Notes under the pieces: generated by a model
What the model was told of the DNA's origin: nothing
Databases searched by the model: none
The model's input: only the letters and a program-made list of their open reading frames with translations
Source of the DNA: SIG480 sp045636865
Lineage (GTDB): Bacteria; Bacillota; Clostridia; Oscillospirales; JAAYXM01
Assembly (NCBI GenBank): GCA_045636865.1
Contig: JAZTYJ010000016.1
Span: forward strand, 1 to 64,000
Direction of reading: 5' to 3'
Length of the DNA stretch: 64,000 nt
In this document: positions 25,671 to 34,754 of the stretch, piece after piece
Numbering within the stretch: position 1 is the first letter of the stretch
How the letters are laid out: every line of letters starts with the position of its first letter
Position numbers and translations under genes: made by a program

Positions 25671-26315
25671 TTATACATTTTCAAACTTTTCCTTTAGCAT
25701 CATATCCTTGACCTTCATAAGACGCGTGAGATTTCCGCGCTCATTCTCGTCAAGCTTCATCGTTATCATACGAATTGTTTCCTCAAGCTGAGGAATCATA
25801 ACGTACTCAAGAGCGTTTACGCGACGACGCGTTTTTTCTATCTCGCCCGCAAGGAGCTGGGCTGCTTTTTCCTTTTCGGCAAGACGCAGAAGGCTCGACA
25901 TAACACTTGCGAGTCCGTCAACCGCATCGTCAAGCTCTCCCGTAACGAAGGCATTACCGTAAGGGTAGATGCTTCCGCCGTCACTTTCTGCAAAGTCAAA
26001 CTCGGGCACTTCAACACTCATTATATTTTTGTATTCTACGCTCATTTCCACACTTTTGACCGGGCACATAAGCGATTGCTCGAGAACCTTGCCCGACATC
26101 ACGGAGCTTGCCGCGGCAAATCCGCGGTTTGCAAGAGAAAGCATCTTTTCAACCTCAACGCGGAGAGCTTTGTTTTCTCTTACGATATCGAGAAATCTCT
26201 TCATAAGTTCATCGCGCTTGTCTTTTAAGAGTTTATGCCCGCGGCGTGCGGTAGTGAGCCTTATTTTGAGCTTTTTAAGCTCCATACGCGTAGGGTTAAC
26301 ATTCAAAGTAGCCAT
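25671..26315 (-). CDS. ntpD: V/A-type ATPase subunit D (central stalk)
   Basis: 214 aa. It begins MATLNVNPTRMELKKLKIRL, the conserved N-terminus of subunit D, and is mostly long antiparallel helices that form the rotor shaft through the A3B3 head. The basic cluster TARRGHKLLKDKRDEL near residue 25 and the C-terminal helix around LEYVMIPQLEETIRMI are typical. It lies 20 bp after subunit B and is the last ATPase gene in the run. Confidence 0.93.
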   Translation of the reverse strand: MATLNVNPTRMELKKLKIRLTTARRGHKLLKDKRDELMKRFLDIVRENKALRVEVEKMLSLANRGFAAASSVMSGKVLEQSLMCPVKSVEMSVEYKNIMSVEVPEFDFAESDGGSIYPYGNAFVTGELDDAVDGLASVMSSLLRLAEKEKAAQLLAGEIEKTRRRVNALEYVMIPQLEETIRMITMKLDENERGNLTRLMKVKDMMLKEKFENV

Positions 26316-26335
26316 ACTTACAGCCGCAACCTTTC

Positions 26336-27715
26336 TTACTGCTCACCTTTCGGGAAATACTTTTCGATAAATTCGGGCTTGATTCTCTTGAGCTCGCTCT
26401 TCGGAAGAATCGAAAGGAGCTTCCAGCCGAGGTTAAGAGTTTCTTCGATAGAACGGTTTTCGTCATATCCCTGGCTTACATACTCTCTTTCAAAAGCATC
26501 CGCAAACTTTGCATAAAGCTTGTCAATCTCCGAAAGTGCCGCCTCACCAAGAATCGTCATAAGCTCTTTTGCTTCCTTGCCTCGTGCATATGCCGCAAAG
26601 AGCTGGTTCATTGTTCCTGCGTGGTCCTCACGGGTTTTTCCGACACCGATACCCTTGTCCTTAAGACGTGAAAGTGACGGCAAAACGTCTACCGGCGGAA
26701 GAACGTTCTTGCGGTAAAGCTCACGCGAGAGAATAATCTGACCCTCTGTGATGTATCCCGTAAGGTCGGGGATCGGGTGAGTCTTATCGTCTTCAGGCAT
26801 TGAGAGAATCGGAATCATTGTTATTGAACCCTCGCTCTCGAGGTTTCTGCCTGCGCGCTCATACATTGTTGCAAGGTCAGTATAGAGATATCCCGGATAT
26901 CCGCGGCGACCAGGAACCTCTTTTCGGGCTGCCGAAACCTCACGGAGAGCTTCGGCATAGTTTGTAATGTCTGTGAGGATAACGAGAACGTGCATATCCT
27001 TTTCAAACGCCAGATACTCTGCAGCGGTAAGCGCCATACGCGGCGTTGAAATACGCTCGATTGCAGGGTCGTTTGCGAGGTTTATGAAAAGGACTGTTCG
27101 ATCTATCGCGCCTGTGCGCTTAAAGTCGCTTATAAAGAAGTCTGCCTCTTCAAAAGTGATACCGATAGCCGCAAAAACTACCGCAAACTTTGCATCAGCG
27201 GAAAGCACCTTTGCCTGACGCGCAATCTGTGCGGCAAGCTGTGCATGCGGAAGACCTGAACCTGAAAATATCGGGAGCTTCTGTCCGCGGACAAGAGTGT
27301 TAAGACCGTCGATTGTTGAGATACCCGTCTGGATAAACTCGTCGGGATAGTTTCTTGCCGCAGGGTTCATCGGAGTACCGTTGATGTTTCTCTTTTCGTC
27401 CGCGATGATTTCAGGGCCGCCGTCGCGCGGTCTGCCCATACCGTCAAAAACGCGTCCGAGCATATCCTCCGATACGCCGAGCTCTATTCCGTGTCCGAGA
27501 AAACGGATCTTGCTGTCGCGAAGATTTATACCTGCGCTGCTCTCAAAAAGCTGAACGAGCGCATCGCTTCCGTTGATTTCAAGAACCTTGCAACGGCGGC
27601 GGCTTCCATCGGGAAGCTCGACCTCACCAAGCTCGTCGTATGCAACATCGGATACGTTTTTAACGAGCATAAGCGGACCTGCAACCTCTTGTATGGTACG
27701 GTATTCTTTAATCAT
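26336..27715 (-). CDS. ntpB: V/A-type ATPase subunit B (non-catalytic nucleotide site)
   Basis: 459 aa. The product begins with the beta-barrel domain (EVAGPLMLVKNV) and continues with GRVFDGMGRPRDGGPEI, the GQKLPIFSGSGLPHAQLAAQIARQ region that replaces a P-loop, and SYTDLATMYERAGR-like sequence near 310. These are diagnostic of regulatory B subunits, which alternate with A in the A3B3 ring. AAGGAGG precedes the ATG, and the stop of subunit A is three bases upstream. Confidence 0.95.
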   Translation of the reverse strand: MIKEYRTIQEVAGPLMLVKNVSDVAYDELGEVELPDGSRRRCKVLEINGSDALVQLFESSAGINLRDSKIRFLGHGIELGVSEDMLGRVFDGMGRPRDGGPEIIADEKRNINGTPMNPAARNYPDEFIQTGISTIDGLNTLVRGQKLPIFSGSGLPHAQLAAQIARQAKVLSADAKFAVVFAAIGITFEEADFFISDFKRTGAIDRTVLFINLANDPAIERISTPRMALTAAEYLAFEKDMHVLVILTDITNYAEALREVSAARKEVPGRRGYPGYLYTDLATMYERAGRNLESEGSITMIPILSMPEDDKTHPIPDLTGYITEGQIILSRELYRKNVLPPVDVLPSLSRLKDKGIGVGKTREDHAGTMNQLFAAYARGKEAKELMTILGEAALSEIDKLYAKFADAFEREYVSQGYDENRSIEETLNLGWKLLSILPKSELKRIKPEFIEKYFPKGEQ

Positions 27716-27718
27716 ATC

Positions 27719-29482
27719 TTACGCCTCCTTTGCAAGAGCAGAAAGCTCTTCCTTCATCTGCGCTTCGATTTCGTCATAAGACTTTGCAAAAGTTTCGTTT
27801 GAAACGTCTTTTGCACGGCCAAGCTTTTCTCTTGCGCCGATTGCAAAAACCTTTTCCGGCTTTGCGCTTGCATCTATTGCATCTGACGCAAGGTCGTTGT
27901 ACTTGAGGATAAGGTCCATAAGACGGGCCTGCTTCTCAAGCGGAGTGTAGCTGTCCGTATCGGAGAAGGCGTTCTGCTGGAGGAAGTCTTCTCTTATAAT
28001 TTGTGCTGTCTCAAGAGTGAGTCTATCTGCCGGTGAGAGCGCATCTATACCGACAAGACGGACGATTTCCTGAAGCTCTGCCTCGAGCTGAAGGATGTTC
28101 ATCGCGCGGCTTCTGTTTTTCATAAACGCGCGCGAAACACCTTCATCAAACCACTTTTCAAGTCTGTCAAGATAAAGTGAATATGAGTTGAGCCAGTTGA
28201 TAGCCGGGAAGTGACGGCGGTATGCAAGGGATGAATCGAGTCCCCAGAATACCTTTACGATTCGCAAGGTTGCCTGGGCAACCGGCTCCGAAATATCACC
28301 ACCCGGAGGTGAAACAGCGCCGATTGCGGTAAGGGAACCACGTCTTTCCTCGCCTGAAGCTGTGATGATACGACCTGCGCGCTCATAGAACTGTGCAAGA
28401 CGCGATGAGAGGTATGCCGGATATCCTTCTTCACCGGGCATTTCCTCGAGGCGTCCTGACATTTCGCGGAGAGCCTCTGCCCAACGTGATGTTGAGTCGG
28501 CGATAACCGCGACGTCGTAACCCATATCTCTGTAATACTCTGCGATTGTGATACCTGTATAAATTGATGCTTCACGAGCCGCAACAGGCATATCTGATGT
28601 GTTTGCGATAAGTACGGTTCTCTTCATGAGCGACTCGCCCGTTTTCGGGTCGCGAAGCTCGGGGAACTCGCGCAAAACGTCTGTCATTTCGTTTCCGCGC
28701 TCACCGCAACCGATGTATACAACGATGTCAACGTCTGACCACTTTGCAAGCTGGTGCTGAACAACTGTCTTTCCGCTGCCGAACGGACCGGGAACTGCTG
28801 CCGCACCGCCCTTTGCAATCGGGAACATTGTGTCGATAACTCTCTGACCCGTAATCATCGGGACATCGGGAGCCATCTTTTCTTTATACGGTCTGCCACG
28901 ACGGACAGGCCACTTCTGAAGCATTGAAATATCGGAAACGTTTCCTTCTGCATCCTTGATTTTGCAGACAGTCTCTTCAACGGTAAACTCACCGGCGTTG
29001 ATTTCAACGATTTCGCCCGAAATGCCGTGCGGAACCATCACGCGATGCTCAACGATGACGGTCTCTGAAACGGTGCCTATGATGTCGCCGGATTCTACCT
29101 TGTCGCCAACCTTCTTTGTCGGGACAAACGCCCACTTGCGAGCACGGTTTATGCTCTGCGTCTCAACGCCTCTTTTGATGTTGCTTCCGCAAAGCGAGCG
29201 AAGCTCCTCAAGAGGGCGCTGGATACCGTCGTAAATATTCTCTATAAGGCCGGGAGCAAGCTCAACTGAAAGCGGCGCACCTGTTGTAACAACCTCGTCG
29301 CCGAACTTTACGCCTGCTGTTTCCTCATATACCTGAATAGATGCACGGTCGCCGCGCATCTCGATGATTTCACCGATAAGTCTGTCTTTGCCGACACGAA
29401 CAACGTCATACATATTTGCATGAGCCATTCCCTCCGCTACAACGAGCGGTCCTGAAACCTTAACAATTCTTCCGCTTGTCAT
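27719..29482 (-). CDS. ntpA: V/A-type ATPase catalytic subunit A
   Basis: 587 aa, normal for the catalytic subunit. The P-loop is GPFGSGKTVVQHQLAKWSD at about residues 228-246, then YIGCGERGNEM, and the Walker B-type ADSTSRWAEALREMSGRLEE near 325. The non-homologous insert that sets A subunits apart from F-type beta lies between about 110 and 190. It hydrolyses or makes ATP in the cytoplasm, coupled through D and F to the membrane ring. AAGGGAA precedes the start. Confidence 0.96.
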   Translation of the reverse strand: MTSGRIVKVSGPLVVAEGMAHANMYDVVRVGKDRLIGEIIEMRGDRASIQVYEETAGVKFGDEVVTTGAPLSVELAPGLIENIYDGIQRPLEELRSLCGSNIKRGVETQSINRARKWAFVPTKKVGDKVESGDIIGTVSETVIVEHRVMVPHGISGEIVEINAGEFTVEETVCKIKDAEGNVSDISMLQKWPVRRGRPYKEKMAPDVPMITGQRVIDTMFPIAKGGAAAVPGPFGSGKTVVQHQLAKWSDVDIVVYIGCGERGNEMTDVLREFPELRDPKTGESLMKRTVLIANTSDMPVAAREASIYTGITIAEYYRDMGYDVAVIADSTSRWAEALREMSGRLEEMPGEEGYPAYLSSRLAQFYERAGRIITASGEERRGSLTAIGAVSPPGGDISEPVAQATLRIVKVFWGLDSSLAYRRHFPAINWLNSYSLYLDRLEKWFDEGVSRAFMKNRSRAMNILQLEAELQEIVRLVGIDALSPADRLTLETAQIIREDFLQQNAFSDTDSYTPLEKQARLMDLILKYNDLASDAIDASAKPEKVFAIGAREKLGRAKDVSNETFAKSYDEIEAQMKEELSALAKEA

Positions 29483-29502
29483 TTATCTATCAATTCCCTT
29501 CT

Positions 29503-29826
29503 TTATTCTCCGAGAATGTCCGCACCTACCGCGCGCTCGACCGCCTCGTGAACCTTCTTCATACCTATGCCGAGCGAACCTTCTCTTCCGGGGATGAGGA
29601 TGATTGCCGGAAGCGGTGCATCTTTGTATTCGTCAATTGCGTCCTCTATTTTTACTGCAAGCTGCTCTGTTACGTAAATAACAGCAAAGCCTTCCTTTGC
29701 AAGAGATAAAAGCTCTCGAATTCCCTCTTCTCTCGAGTCTGCACATCTGACCTCGAAGCCGAGCGTGCGGTATCCGAGAACGCTTGCAAAATCGCCGAGA
29801 ACAGCAAGTCTGTATTTATTTTCCAA
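29503..29826 (-). CDS. ntpG: V/A-type ATPase subunit F
   Basis: 107 aa with a TTG start at 29826, whose ribosome-binding site GAGGGTGGG lies inside the end of subunit C. The fold starts RLAVLGDFASVLGYRTLGFE, a Rossmann-like pattern shared by all V/A F subunits, with VIYVTEQLA in the middle. It binds D in the central stalk and regulates coupling. The symbol follows Enterococcus hirae naming, in which this subunit is NtpG; other schemes call it atpF. Confidence 0.88.
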   Translation of the reverse strand: MENKYRLAVLGDFASVLGYRTLGFEVRCADSREEGIRELLSLAKEGFAVIYVTEQLAVKIEDAIDEYKDAPLPAIILIPGREGSLGIGMKKVHEAVERAVGADILGE

Positions 29827-29828
29827 GG

Positions 29829-30803
29829 TTATCCCACCCTCAATCTGCTTCGAATCTCATCGGGAGAAAAATCCATAAACTTTCCCGACATAATTATTCT
29901 GACCGTTGTTGCATCCGCCTCGCGTGCTGCAAGATATGCAACTATCGGGCGTTCATCAAACGGAACATACTTTGCCTCTTTCATATACTCGGAAAGCGCA
30001 ACGTCAAGCTCTTTTTCAAAGGATATGAAATCAGCCTTTCCTTCCGCAACCGTCTCGGCAAGAACTCCCGCCTTTGAAAGCGCAGTTGATGACAGATTTT
30101 CCGAAAAGTTCTTATCAAGAAACTTTTCCTTTGAAATGCTTCCGAAAGTAAGAAGCCTGTCTCCTGTTTCGTCTGCCTTGCCACGTCTTATAAGACGGAC
30201 CGCAAGCCTTAAGTTTGCGGTATCTGCAAGAAGGCGGACATACCCTTTCAAAAACCCACTTCCGGAACGCTCTGCCGCGTCCGTCATCATATCAAAGCAC
30301 GCCTCATCGAGCAGAAAGTCTGACATTTCGGGGTTTTGAGTGCGAGAGAGAATGTCGCGCGCAGAAACAAGCGCATTCGCCATTTTCTCGGGAAGGCGCG
30401 AGAAATCCTCGGTCTTTAGAGCCTTTTTAAGCTCATCTGCGGGAATCATCGATACCTCTGAAAACAGATGGTCAGCATCTGCCCCCGTGAAGTTTGCCTT
30501 TATAAGTGACTTTATATTGTGGAAGTCATATTTGAGAAGAAAAACTTCTTTTATGGCATCGTTTCCGCAAGCCTCCGAAACTGTAGTGAGAGTGTCTGAA
30601 AGCGCACCCTCTATCACTCTTTCAACATCGTCGAAGCTTTTCATCGCCGATGTGCCATACCCGAAATCCGAAAGGATTTTTGAAATCTCGTCAGAAGTTT
30701 TTGCCTCTATCATACGCTCGATGCTCTGCGGAGTGAGAAGCTTTTTCTCATTCGCTCTGATGTGCATCGTCGCAAATAAATAATCCGTATCACGTAATTT
30801 CAT
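29829..30803 (-). CDS. ntpC: V/A-type ATPase subunit C/d (rotor funnel)
   Basis: 324 aa, starting at ATG 30803, with GAGG eight bases upstream; a TTG one codon earlier is the alternative. All-helical protein with the typical N-terminus DYLFATMHIRANEKKLL, the central YDFHNIKSLIKANF and the late segment EADATTVRIIMSGK. It forms the funnel that docks the central stalk on the proteolipid ring. It follows subunit E by about ten bases and ends two bases before subunit F. Confidence 0.9.
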   Translation of the reverse strand: MKLRDTDYLFATMHIRANEKKLLTPQSIERMIEAKTSDEISKILSDFGYGTSAMKSFDDVERVIEGALSDTLTTVSEACGNDAIKEVFLLKYDFHNIKSLIKANFTGADADHLFSEVSMIPADELKKALKTEDFSRLPEKMANALVSARDILSRTQNPEMSDFLLDEACFDMMTDAAERSGSGFLKGYVRLLADTANLRLAVRLIRRGKADETGDRLLTFGSISKEKFLDKNFSENLSSTALSKAGVLAETVAEGKADFISFEKELDVALSEYMKEAKYVPFDERPIVAYLAAREADATTVRIIMSGKFMDFSPDEIRSRLRVG

Positions 30804-30813
30804 CAAAAAAACC

Positions 30814-31392
30814 TCAGCCGAATAAAATATCTGCTATTTCGCGGCTCATACCGTCGCGCAATTCGTCTACAAGGGCGCGGAAACTGCAGTTTATCTCCGT
30901 TGCGCCGCTTCTGAAAATCAGACCGCCCGATATATCAGCGCGCTCATTCGAAACGCGAATATTTGCGTTTTGGGAAAGTCGGGATGAAACCTTGTCAAAA
31001 AGCTTGTCAAAGTCCTCTGCCGCGAGGATTATCTCGCCCTCTTTTCCGCCGGATGCTTTTTTCGCAAGAGCGCAGATTACGTCTGCGCGCTCGTCATCAG
31101 AAAGTGAAATAAGCTTATCATGCGCCGCGTCAAAAGCGAGGGAGATGAGCTCCTGTTTTTTTGCAAGAGTCTTTTTCTTCTCCTCAAGGCGGTAACCGCC
31201 GACAAGACGCGAGATTTCCTCTTCTGCCTTCTTGTTTGCAGAATCAAGGTTCTTCTCACTCATTGCAGAAATCTTTTTTTCAAAGTCTTCTGCTATCTTC
31301 AAAGCCTCATTCTCTGCATCCGCAATTATCTTCTTTGCCTCAAGCTCGGCATCGTCTGATATTCTTTTTATAATATTTTCAATACCGTTCAT
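30814..31392 (-). CDS. ntpE: V/A-type ATPase subunit E (peripheral stalk)
   Basis: 192 aa. The N-terminal 110 residues form a charged coiled coil (KKIIADAENEALKIAEDFEKK), followed by a compact C-terminal domain that grips the A3B3 head, with SGGLIFRSGATEINCSFRAL near residue 160 as the conserved patch. It pairs with subunit H/G to make the stator stalk. AGGTGGC precedes the ATG, and the gene lies between K and C. Confidence 0.9.
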   Translation of the reverse strand: MNGIENIIKRISDDAELEAKKIIADAENEALKIAEDFEKKISAMSEKNLDSANKKAEEEISRLVGGYRLEEKKKTLAKKQELISLAFDAAHDKLISLSDDERADVICALAKKASGGKEGEIILAAEDFDKLFDKVSSRLSQNANIRVSNERADISGGLIFRSGATEINCSFRALVDELRDGMSREIADILFG

Positions 31393-31410
31393 TTTAAAAT
31401 GCCACCTGTC

Positions 31411-31884
31411 TTATTTTACGCCGTTGAGCATAAGGAATGAAACGAGAAGTGCCAAAACTGCATATGTCTCAACCATAGCAGCATAAATCATAGCCTTTGA
31501 AACTTCTTCCGGACGCTTTGCGATAATTGCAACACCTGCAGCTGCAACTCTGCCCTGCTTGATAGCTGAGAAATAGCCTACAAGACCGATGATGAGGCAA
31601 GCCATAAGGATATATGCACCCTTTGCTGTCGTCATCTCAATCTGCGGATCGCCGCCGACAAAGCCGACCTTGAGAAGAACAAGGAAGCCGATGAGAAGGC
31701 CGTAGATACCCTGTGTACCCGGAAGAGCCTGAAGAAGAAGTGTCTGACCGAATCTCTCGGGGTTTTCAGAAACTACTCCTGCTGCTGCCTCACCTACGAG
31801 ACCTACACCCTTTGCTGAACCCATACCTGCGAGAGCTGTTGCGAGCATTGCACCCAAAAGTGCCAAAACTAATCCTAATTCCAT
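31411..31884 (-). CDS. ntpK: V/A-type ATPase proteolipid subunit K (c ring) with Na+-type residues
   Basis: 157 aa, starting at ATG 31884 two bases after the subunit I stop and with AAGGAGG upstream; a longer frame upstream is not credible. Four hydrophobic helices form two fused hairpins. Only one ion-binding carboxylate is evident, E139 in MVETYAVLA of helix 4. T57/Q58 in the LPGTQGIYG stretch and Q110 in IKQGRVAAAG match the residues that bind Na+ in Enterococcus hirae NtpK (T64, Q65, Q110, E139). The enzyme therefore probably moves Na+ rather than H+. Confidence 0.93.
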   Translation of the reverse strand: MELGLVLALLGAMLATALAGMGSAKGVGLVGEAAAGVVSENPERFGQTLLLQALPGTQGIYGLLIGFLVLLKVGFVGGDPQIEMTTAKGAYILMACLIIGLVGYFSAIKQGRVAAAGVAIIAKRPEEVSKAMIYAAMVETYAVLALLVSFLMLNGVK

Positions 31885-31885
31885 T

Positions 31886-33811
31886 TTAATTTTCCTCCTT
31901 GATGATGTCTGTATTTTTTGTTTTGATTGAAAGCGGGGCAAAAATCCGTCCGCCGCTTTCATAAAATTTACCGAAAAATTCAACGTACTGCAAACGCGCA
32001 GCATGAACAAACGAACCTACGAGGTTGATTGCTATATTAAACACATGTCCTATAATGAACACAACAAAGAAGCCTATCGGTCCGACGAGGACTCCCATCG
32101 TGTTGATAACGGTTCCTACAACTGCAGTTGCGAGAGAAAGCGCAAGCAGACGCGAATACGAAAGCATATCCGAGAAGTAGCTTGTAACATCATACAAACT
32201 GAGCACACCGCTAAAGAACTTCATTATGATATTCTTCTTTGCGCGTCCCTGAGTGAGTATAAGCCCCGCAACACCGGCGAGGATGACATAAAGACCGACT
32301 GTCGCACTTCCGAGGAGCATAACCACGACACCGGCAAAGGCAACCCACCAGAATCCGATATCAAAGATCGCCGCCCAGATTTCTCCGTCGCGAATCATCA
32401 TATATGCCTTTATCGCCATACCTGCAACTATCTGAATTCCACCGAGCACGAGCGAGAAGATGAGCATCGTCATCGGATCGTTTGTCGGGTTAAACCACAA
32501 TGCCATATCATATGGGAAGGTTTTTCCCGTGAACATAAGATAAATCGACGGGATTGCATCTCCAAAGAAGCCTCCGAAGAGAAGTCCCCACAAGATTGTT
32601 GATGCACCGCAGATTACTGCAAGCTGCATAAAGCTGCGAAATCCCCCTTTGGGTTTCATCTTCCACAAAGCAAAGATGCCTGCAAGCATAAGGAGCAGAC
32701 CGTATCCCGCGTCAGAGAGCATTATTCCGAAGAACAGCGCAAAGAACGGCGCCATCATCGGGTTGGGGTCAACGCCGCGATATGCCGGCGCGCTGTACAT
32801 ATTGGTGATAACTTCAAACGGAGAAATAAGCTTTGCGCTATATGTGAGCGTCGGCGGTTCATCCTCATCCGTCGGGTCTGAAAACTCATACGCGCAACCG
32901 TTTTTCTCAAGGAGCTCGGAAAGATTTTTCTCCTCGCGCTTCGGAAACCATCCTTCTATATAGAAGGCGTGTGCGGTTGAGAGACCTTTTTCTGTTTCAA
33001 CCTCGCACGAAAGATGCGTTGAGATTGCATCCTGTGCAACGAGGAGACGGTCAAACTCTTCATCTGTTACTGTTATTTCTTTCTCAAGCGTTTTGACTTC
33101 TTTTCTTATTTCCGAGATTTCAGAGAGCGCATCCTCTCTCATTTCTTTTGCCGTTTTTGAAACTCCGCGGAATTTCACGTTGACGGCACCTAAAAGCTTG
33201 AGAGCCGAAAAAGCCTTGTCCGCATCTGCGGCATGCGTAATAAGAAGCATATACCAAAGCTCCGAATCTTTTGAAACCTCAAAAAGCTCTGCATATTCAC
33301 TTGTTTCCGAAAGTGTCTCTTTCACACTTTCAAGGCTGACCGATGACGGAAGCGTCAGAAGCATCGTGGAAAAACATTTTCCCTGCGTCGTGTCAAGCGG
33401 CACATTGAGAGCCTCCCACGGCTGCAGGCTCTTCTCAAGAGCTTCAAGCCGCACTCTCTTGTCGTTTTTGGCTGACAGATCTTCCTCTTTTGAATTTATC
33501 TTTCTTGCGATGGCAAGAGTTTCGTTTATAAACTCAGAAGAAAAAATTGTTTTTACTGGCGCTTCAGGTCTTTTTGAGAACATTCCTCTCTTTATTCCGC
33601 TTCGGCGTTTAGCAATATCTATCGCATCGGAAATCTCGCGGAGATAATCACGGTACGTTTCAGATTCGCTTGCGGCCTGTGATACGGGAATGTCCGAAAC
33701 CTCTGTTTCAGTCAGCTCAACCGCGCCGAAAAGAGCAAGGGCACGCATTATGCGGTTTTTCTCCGAAGAGCTTGCTGCAAGGCGCAGTCGTTTCATTCTG
33801 ACAATCGACAT
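31886..33811 (-). CDS. ntpI: V/A-type ATPase subunit I/a (membrane stator)
   Basis: 641 aa. The N-terminal ~330 residues are soluble with a long coiled coil. The C-terminal half has about seven or eight membrane helices, including the conserved FGIMLSDAGYGLLLML and the LGGIQIVAG and DMLSYSRLLALSLATAVVG segments that carry the ion half-channels. The start overlaps the end of subunit H by one base (TAATG). It holds the c ring against the stator and conducts the ion. Confidence 0.93.
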   Translation of the reverse strand: MSIVRMKRLRLAASSSEKNRIMRALALFGAVELTETEVSDIPVSQAASESETYRDYLREISDAIDIAKRRSGIKRGMFSKRPEAPVKTIFSSEFINETLAIARKINSKEEDLSAKNDKRVRLEALEKSLQPWEALNVPLDTTQGKCFSTMLLTLPSSVSLESVKETLSETSEYAELFEVSKDSELWYMLLITHAADADKAFSALKLLGAVNVKFRGVSKTAKEMREDALSEISEIRKEVKTLEKEITVTDEEFDRLLVAQDAISTHLSCEVETEKGLSTAHAFYIEGWFPKREEKNLSELLEKNGCAYEFSDPTDEDEPPTLTYSAKLISPFEVITNMYSAPAYRGVDPNPMMAPFFALFFGIMLSDAGYGLLLMLAGIFALWKMKPKGGFRSFMQLAVICGASTILWGLLFGGFFGDAIPSIYLMFTGKTFPYDMALWFNPTNDPMTMLIFSLVLGGIQIVAGMAIKAYMMIRDGEIWAAIFDIGFWWVAFAGVVVMLLGSATVGLYVILAGVAGLILTQGRAKKNIIMKFFSGVLSLYDVTSYFSDMLSYSRLLALSLATAVVGTVINTMGVLVGPIGFFVVFIIGHVFNIAINLVGSFVHAARLQYVEFFGKFYESGGRIFAPLSIKTKNTDIIKEEN

Positions 33812-34125
33812 TATCCTTTCACAACCCTTTCAACTATTGCTTTTGCGGCAGCATCCATTCTGCCCTTTGCGAGAGCCTCAAGCTTTTCGCGCTCCCCACG
33901 GGCAAGAGCTTCGATTTCGCCCTTTTCCTTTTCTGCCTTTTCCTTTGCGGCAGTCAGAATTTCATTTTCTTTTTCAACAGAAGAGTTTTCCTCTGCTCTC
34001 AATCTTTCTTCGCCCGATGTTTGTGCATCCTCACGAATTTTCTTTGCCTTTTCTCTTGCATCCGAGAGTTTTTTTGAAATATTTTCTTCCGCCTCAACAA
34101 GCTTTCTTACAGCATTGTCTGCCAT
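33811..34125 (-). CDS. ntpF: V/A-type ATPase subunit H/G (peripheral stalk coiled coil)
   Basis: 104 aa, almost entirely charged heptads such as EENISKKLSDAREKAKKIRE, the signature of the small stalk subunit that pairs with E. GGATGGTGA precedes the ATG. It is the first gene of the ATPase operon, and a TTGTAA-17-TATACT promoter lies upstream at 34204-34176 on the minus strand. The family is poorly conserved, so position supports the assignment as much as sequence. The symbol follows E. hirae naming. Confidence 0.82.
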   Translation of the reverse strand: MADNAVRKLVEAEENISKKLSDAREKAKKIREDAQTSGEERLRAEENSSVEKENEILTAAKEKAEKEKGEIEALARGEREKLEALAKGRMDAAAKAIVERVVKG

Positions 34126-34175
34126 ATTTAATCACCATCCTTTTTGGTGCGGATATTTTTTGCATATTCAAAATT

Positions 34176-34204
34176 AGTATAGCACAAATTAGCAAAAATT
34201 ACAA
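34176..34204 (-). promoter_or_regulatory. Promoter for the V-ATPase operon
   Basis: On the minus strand TTGTAA (34204-34199) and TATACT (34181-34176) are 17 bases apart, about 50 bases before the first ATPase gene. Confidence 0.55.
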
Positions 34205-34242
34205 CAGGAACATATCCCATAATTTCCCTTTTAAATGCTTCG

Positions 34243-34271
34243 TTGACTTTTTTTGAAATTTGTCTTACAAT
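34243..34271 (+). promoter_or_regulatory. Promoter for mrnC
   Basis: TTGACT at 34243-34248 and TACAAT at 34266-34271 are 17 bases apart. Confidence 0.65.
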
Positions 34272-34295
34272 GGATAAAAAGCGAGGTTTTATTCT

Positions 34296-34700
34296 ATGAC
34301 AAACTTTCTTGGAATCACCCTTTCACATGATGAAATACTTAATTTGAGCTCCACCGCACTTGCCCACATCGGCGACGCGGTTTTTGAGCTTATGGTGCGC
34401 GGAAGGCTCGTAAAGTGCGGACTCTGCAAGGCATCGGATTTGCACAGAAACACTGTTCTTTCCGTATCCGCATCCGCACAGGCACAGGCGGCAGAAACAC
34501 TTTCTCCACACTTTACGGACGAGGAAATGACGGTTTTCCGCCGTGCAAGAAACGCAAAGGTAAACTCCATACCGAAGCATTCCGACCCCGCAACATACCA
34601 CGCGGCAACGGCTTTTGAAGCTCTGTTCGGATATCTTTATCTTTGCGGCAGACACGACCGCTTAAACGAGCTTTTTTCAATAATTTACCCCGAAACCTGA
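34296..34700 (+). CDS. mrnC: Mini-ribonuclease III
   Basis: 134 aa, the RNase III catalytic domain without a double-stranded-RNA-binding domain, as in Bacillus MrnC, which trims 23S rRNA precursors. The signature IGDAVFELMVRGRL at residues 26-39 and the C-terminal EALFGYLYLCGR supply the acidic metal ligands. GCGAGG lies upstream of the ATG. In many relatives mrnC follows cysS; here it stands alone with its own promoter and terminator. Confidence 0.92.
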   Translation: MTNFLGITLSHDEILNLSSTALAHIGDAVFELMVRGRLVKCGLCKASDLHRNTVLSVSASAQAQAAETLSPHFTDEEMTVFRRARNAKVNSIPKHSDPATYHAATAFEALFGYLYLCGRHDRLNELFSIIYPET

Positions 34701-34717
34701 TTTTTAATAAAAAAATT

Positions 34718-34750
34718 AAAAACCACAAGGCTGTCTGCCTTGTGGTTTTT
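34718..34750. terminator. Bidirectional terminator between mrnC and rpsU
   Basis: AAAAACCACAAGGC / GCCTTGTGGTTTTT with a 5-base loop separates the converging genes. Both sides carry A/T runs. Confidence 0.85.
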
Positions 34751-34754
34751 GTTT

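Noticed and set aside
32003..32602. 199-codon plus-strand frame opposite V-ATPase subunit I
   Set aside because: The composition (His, Arg, Asn-rich) is that of a shadow, and the minus-strand gene is certain.
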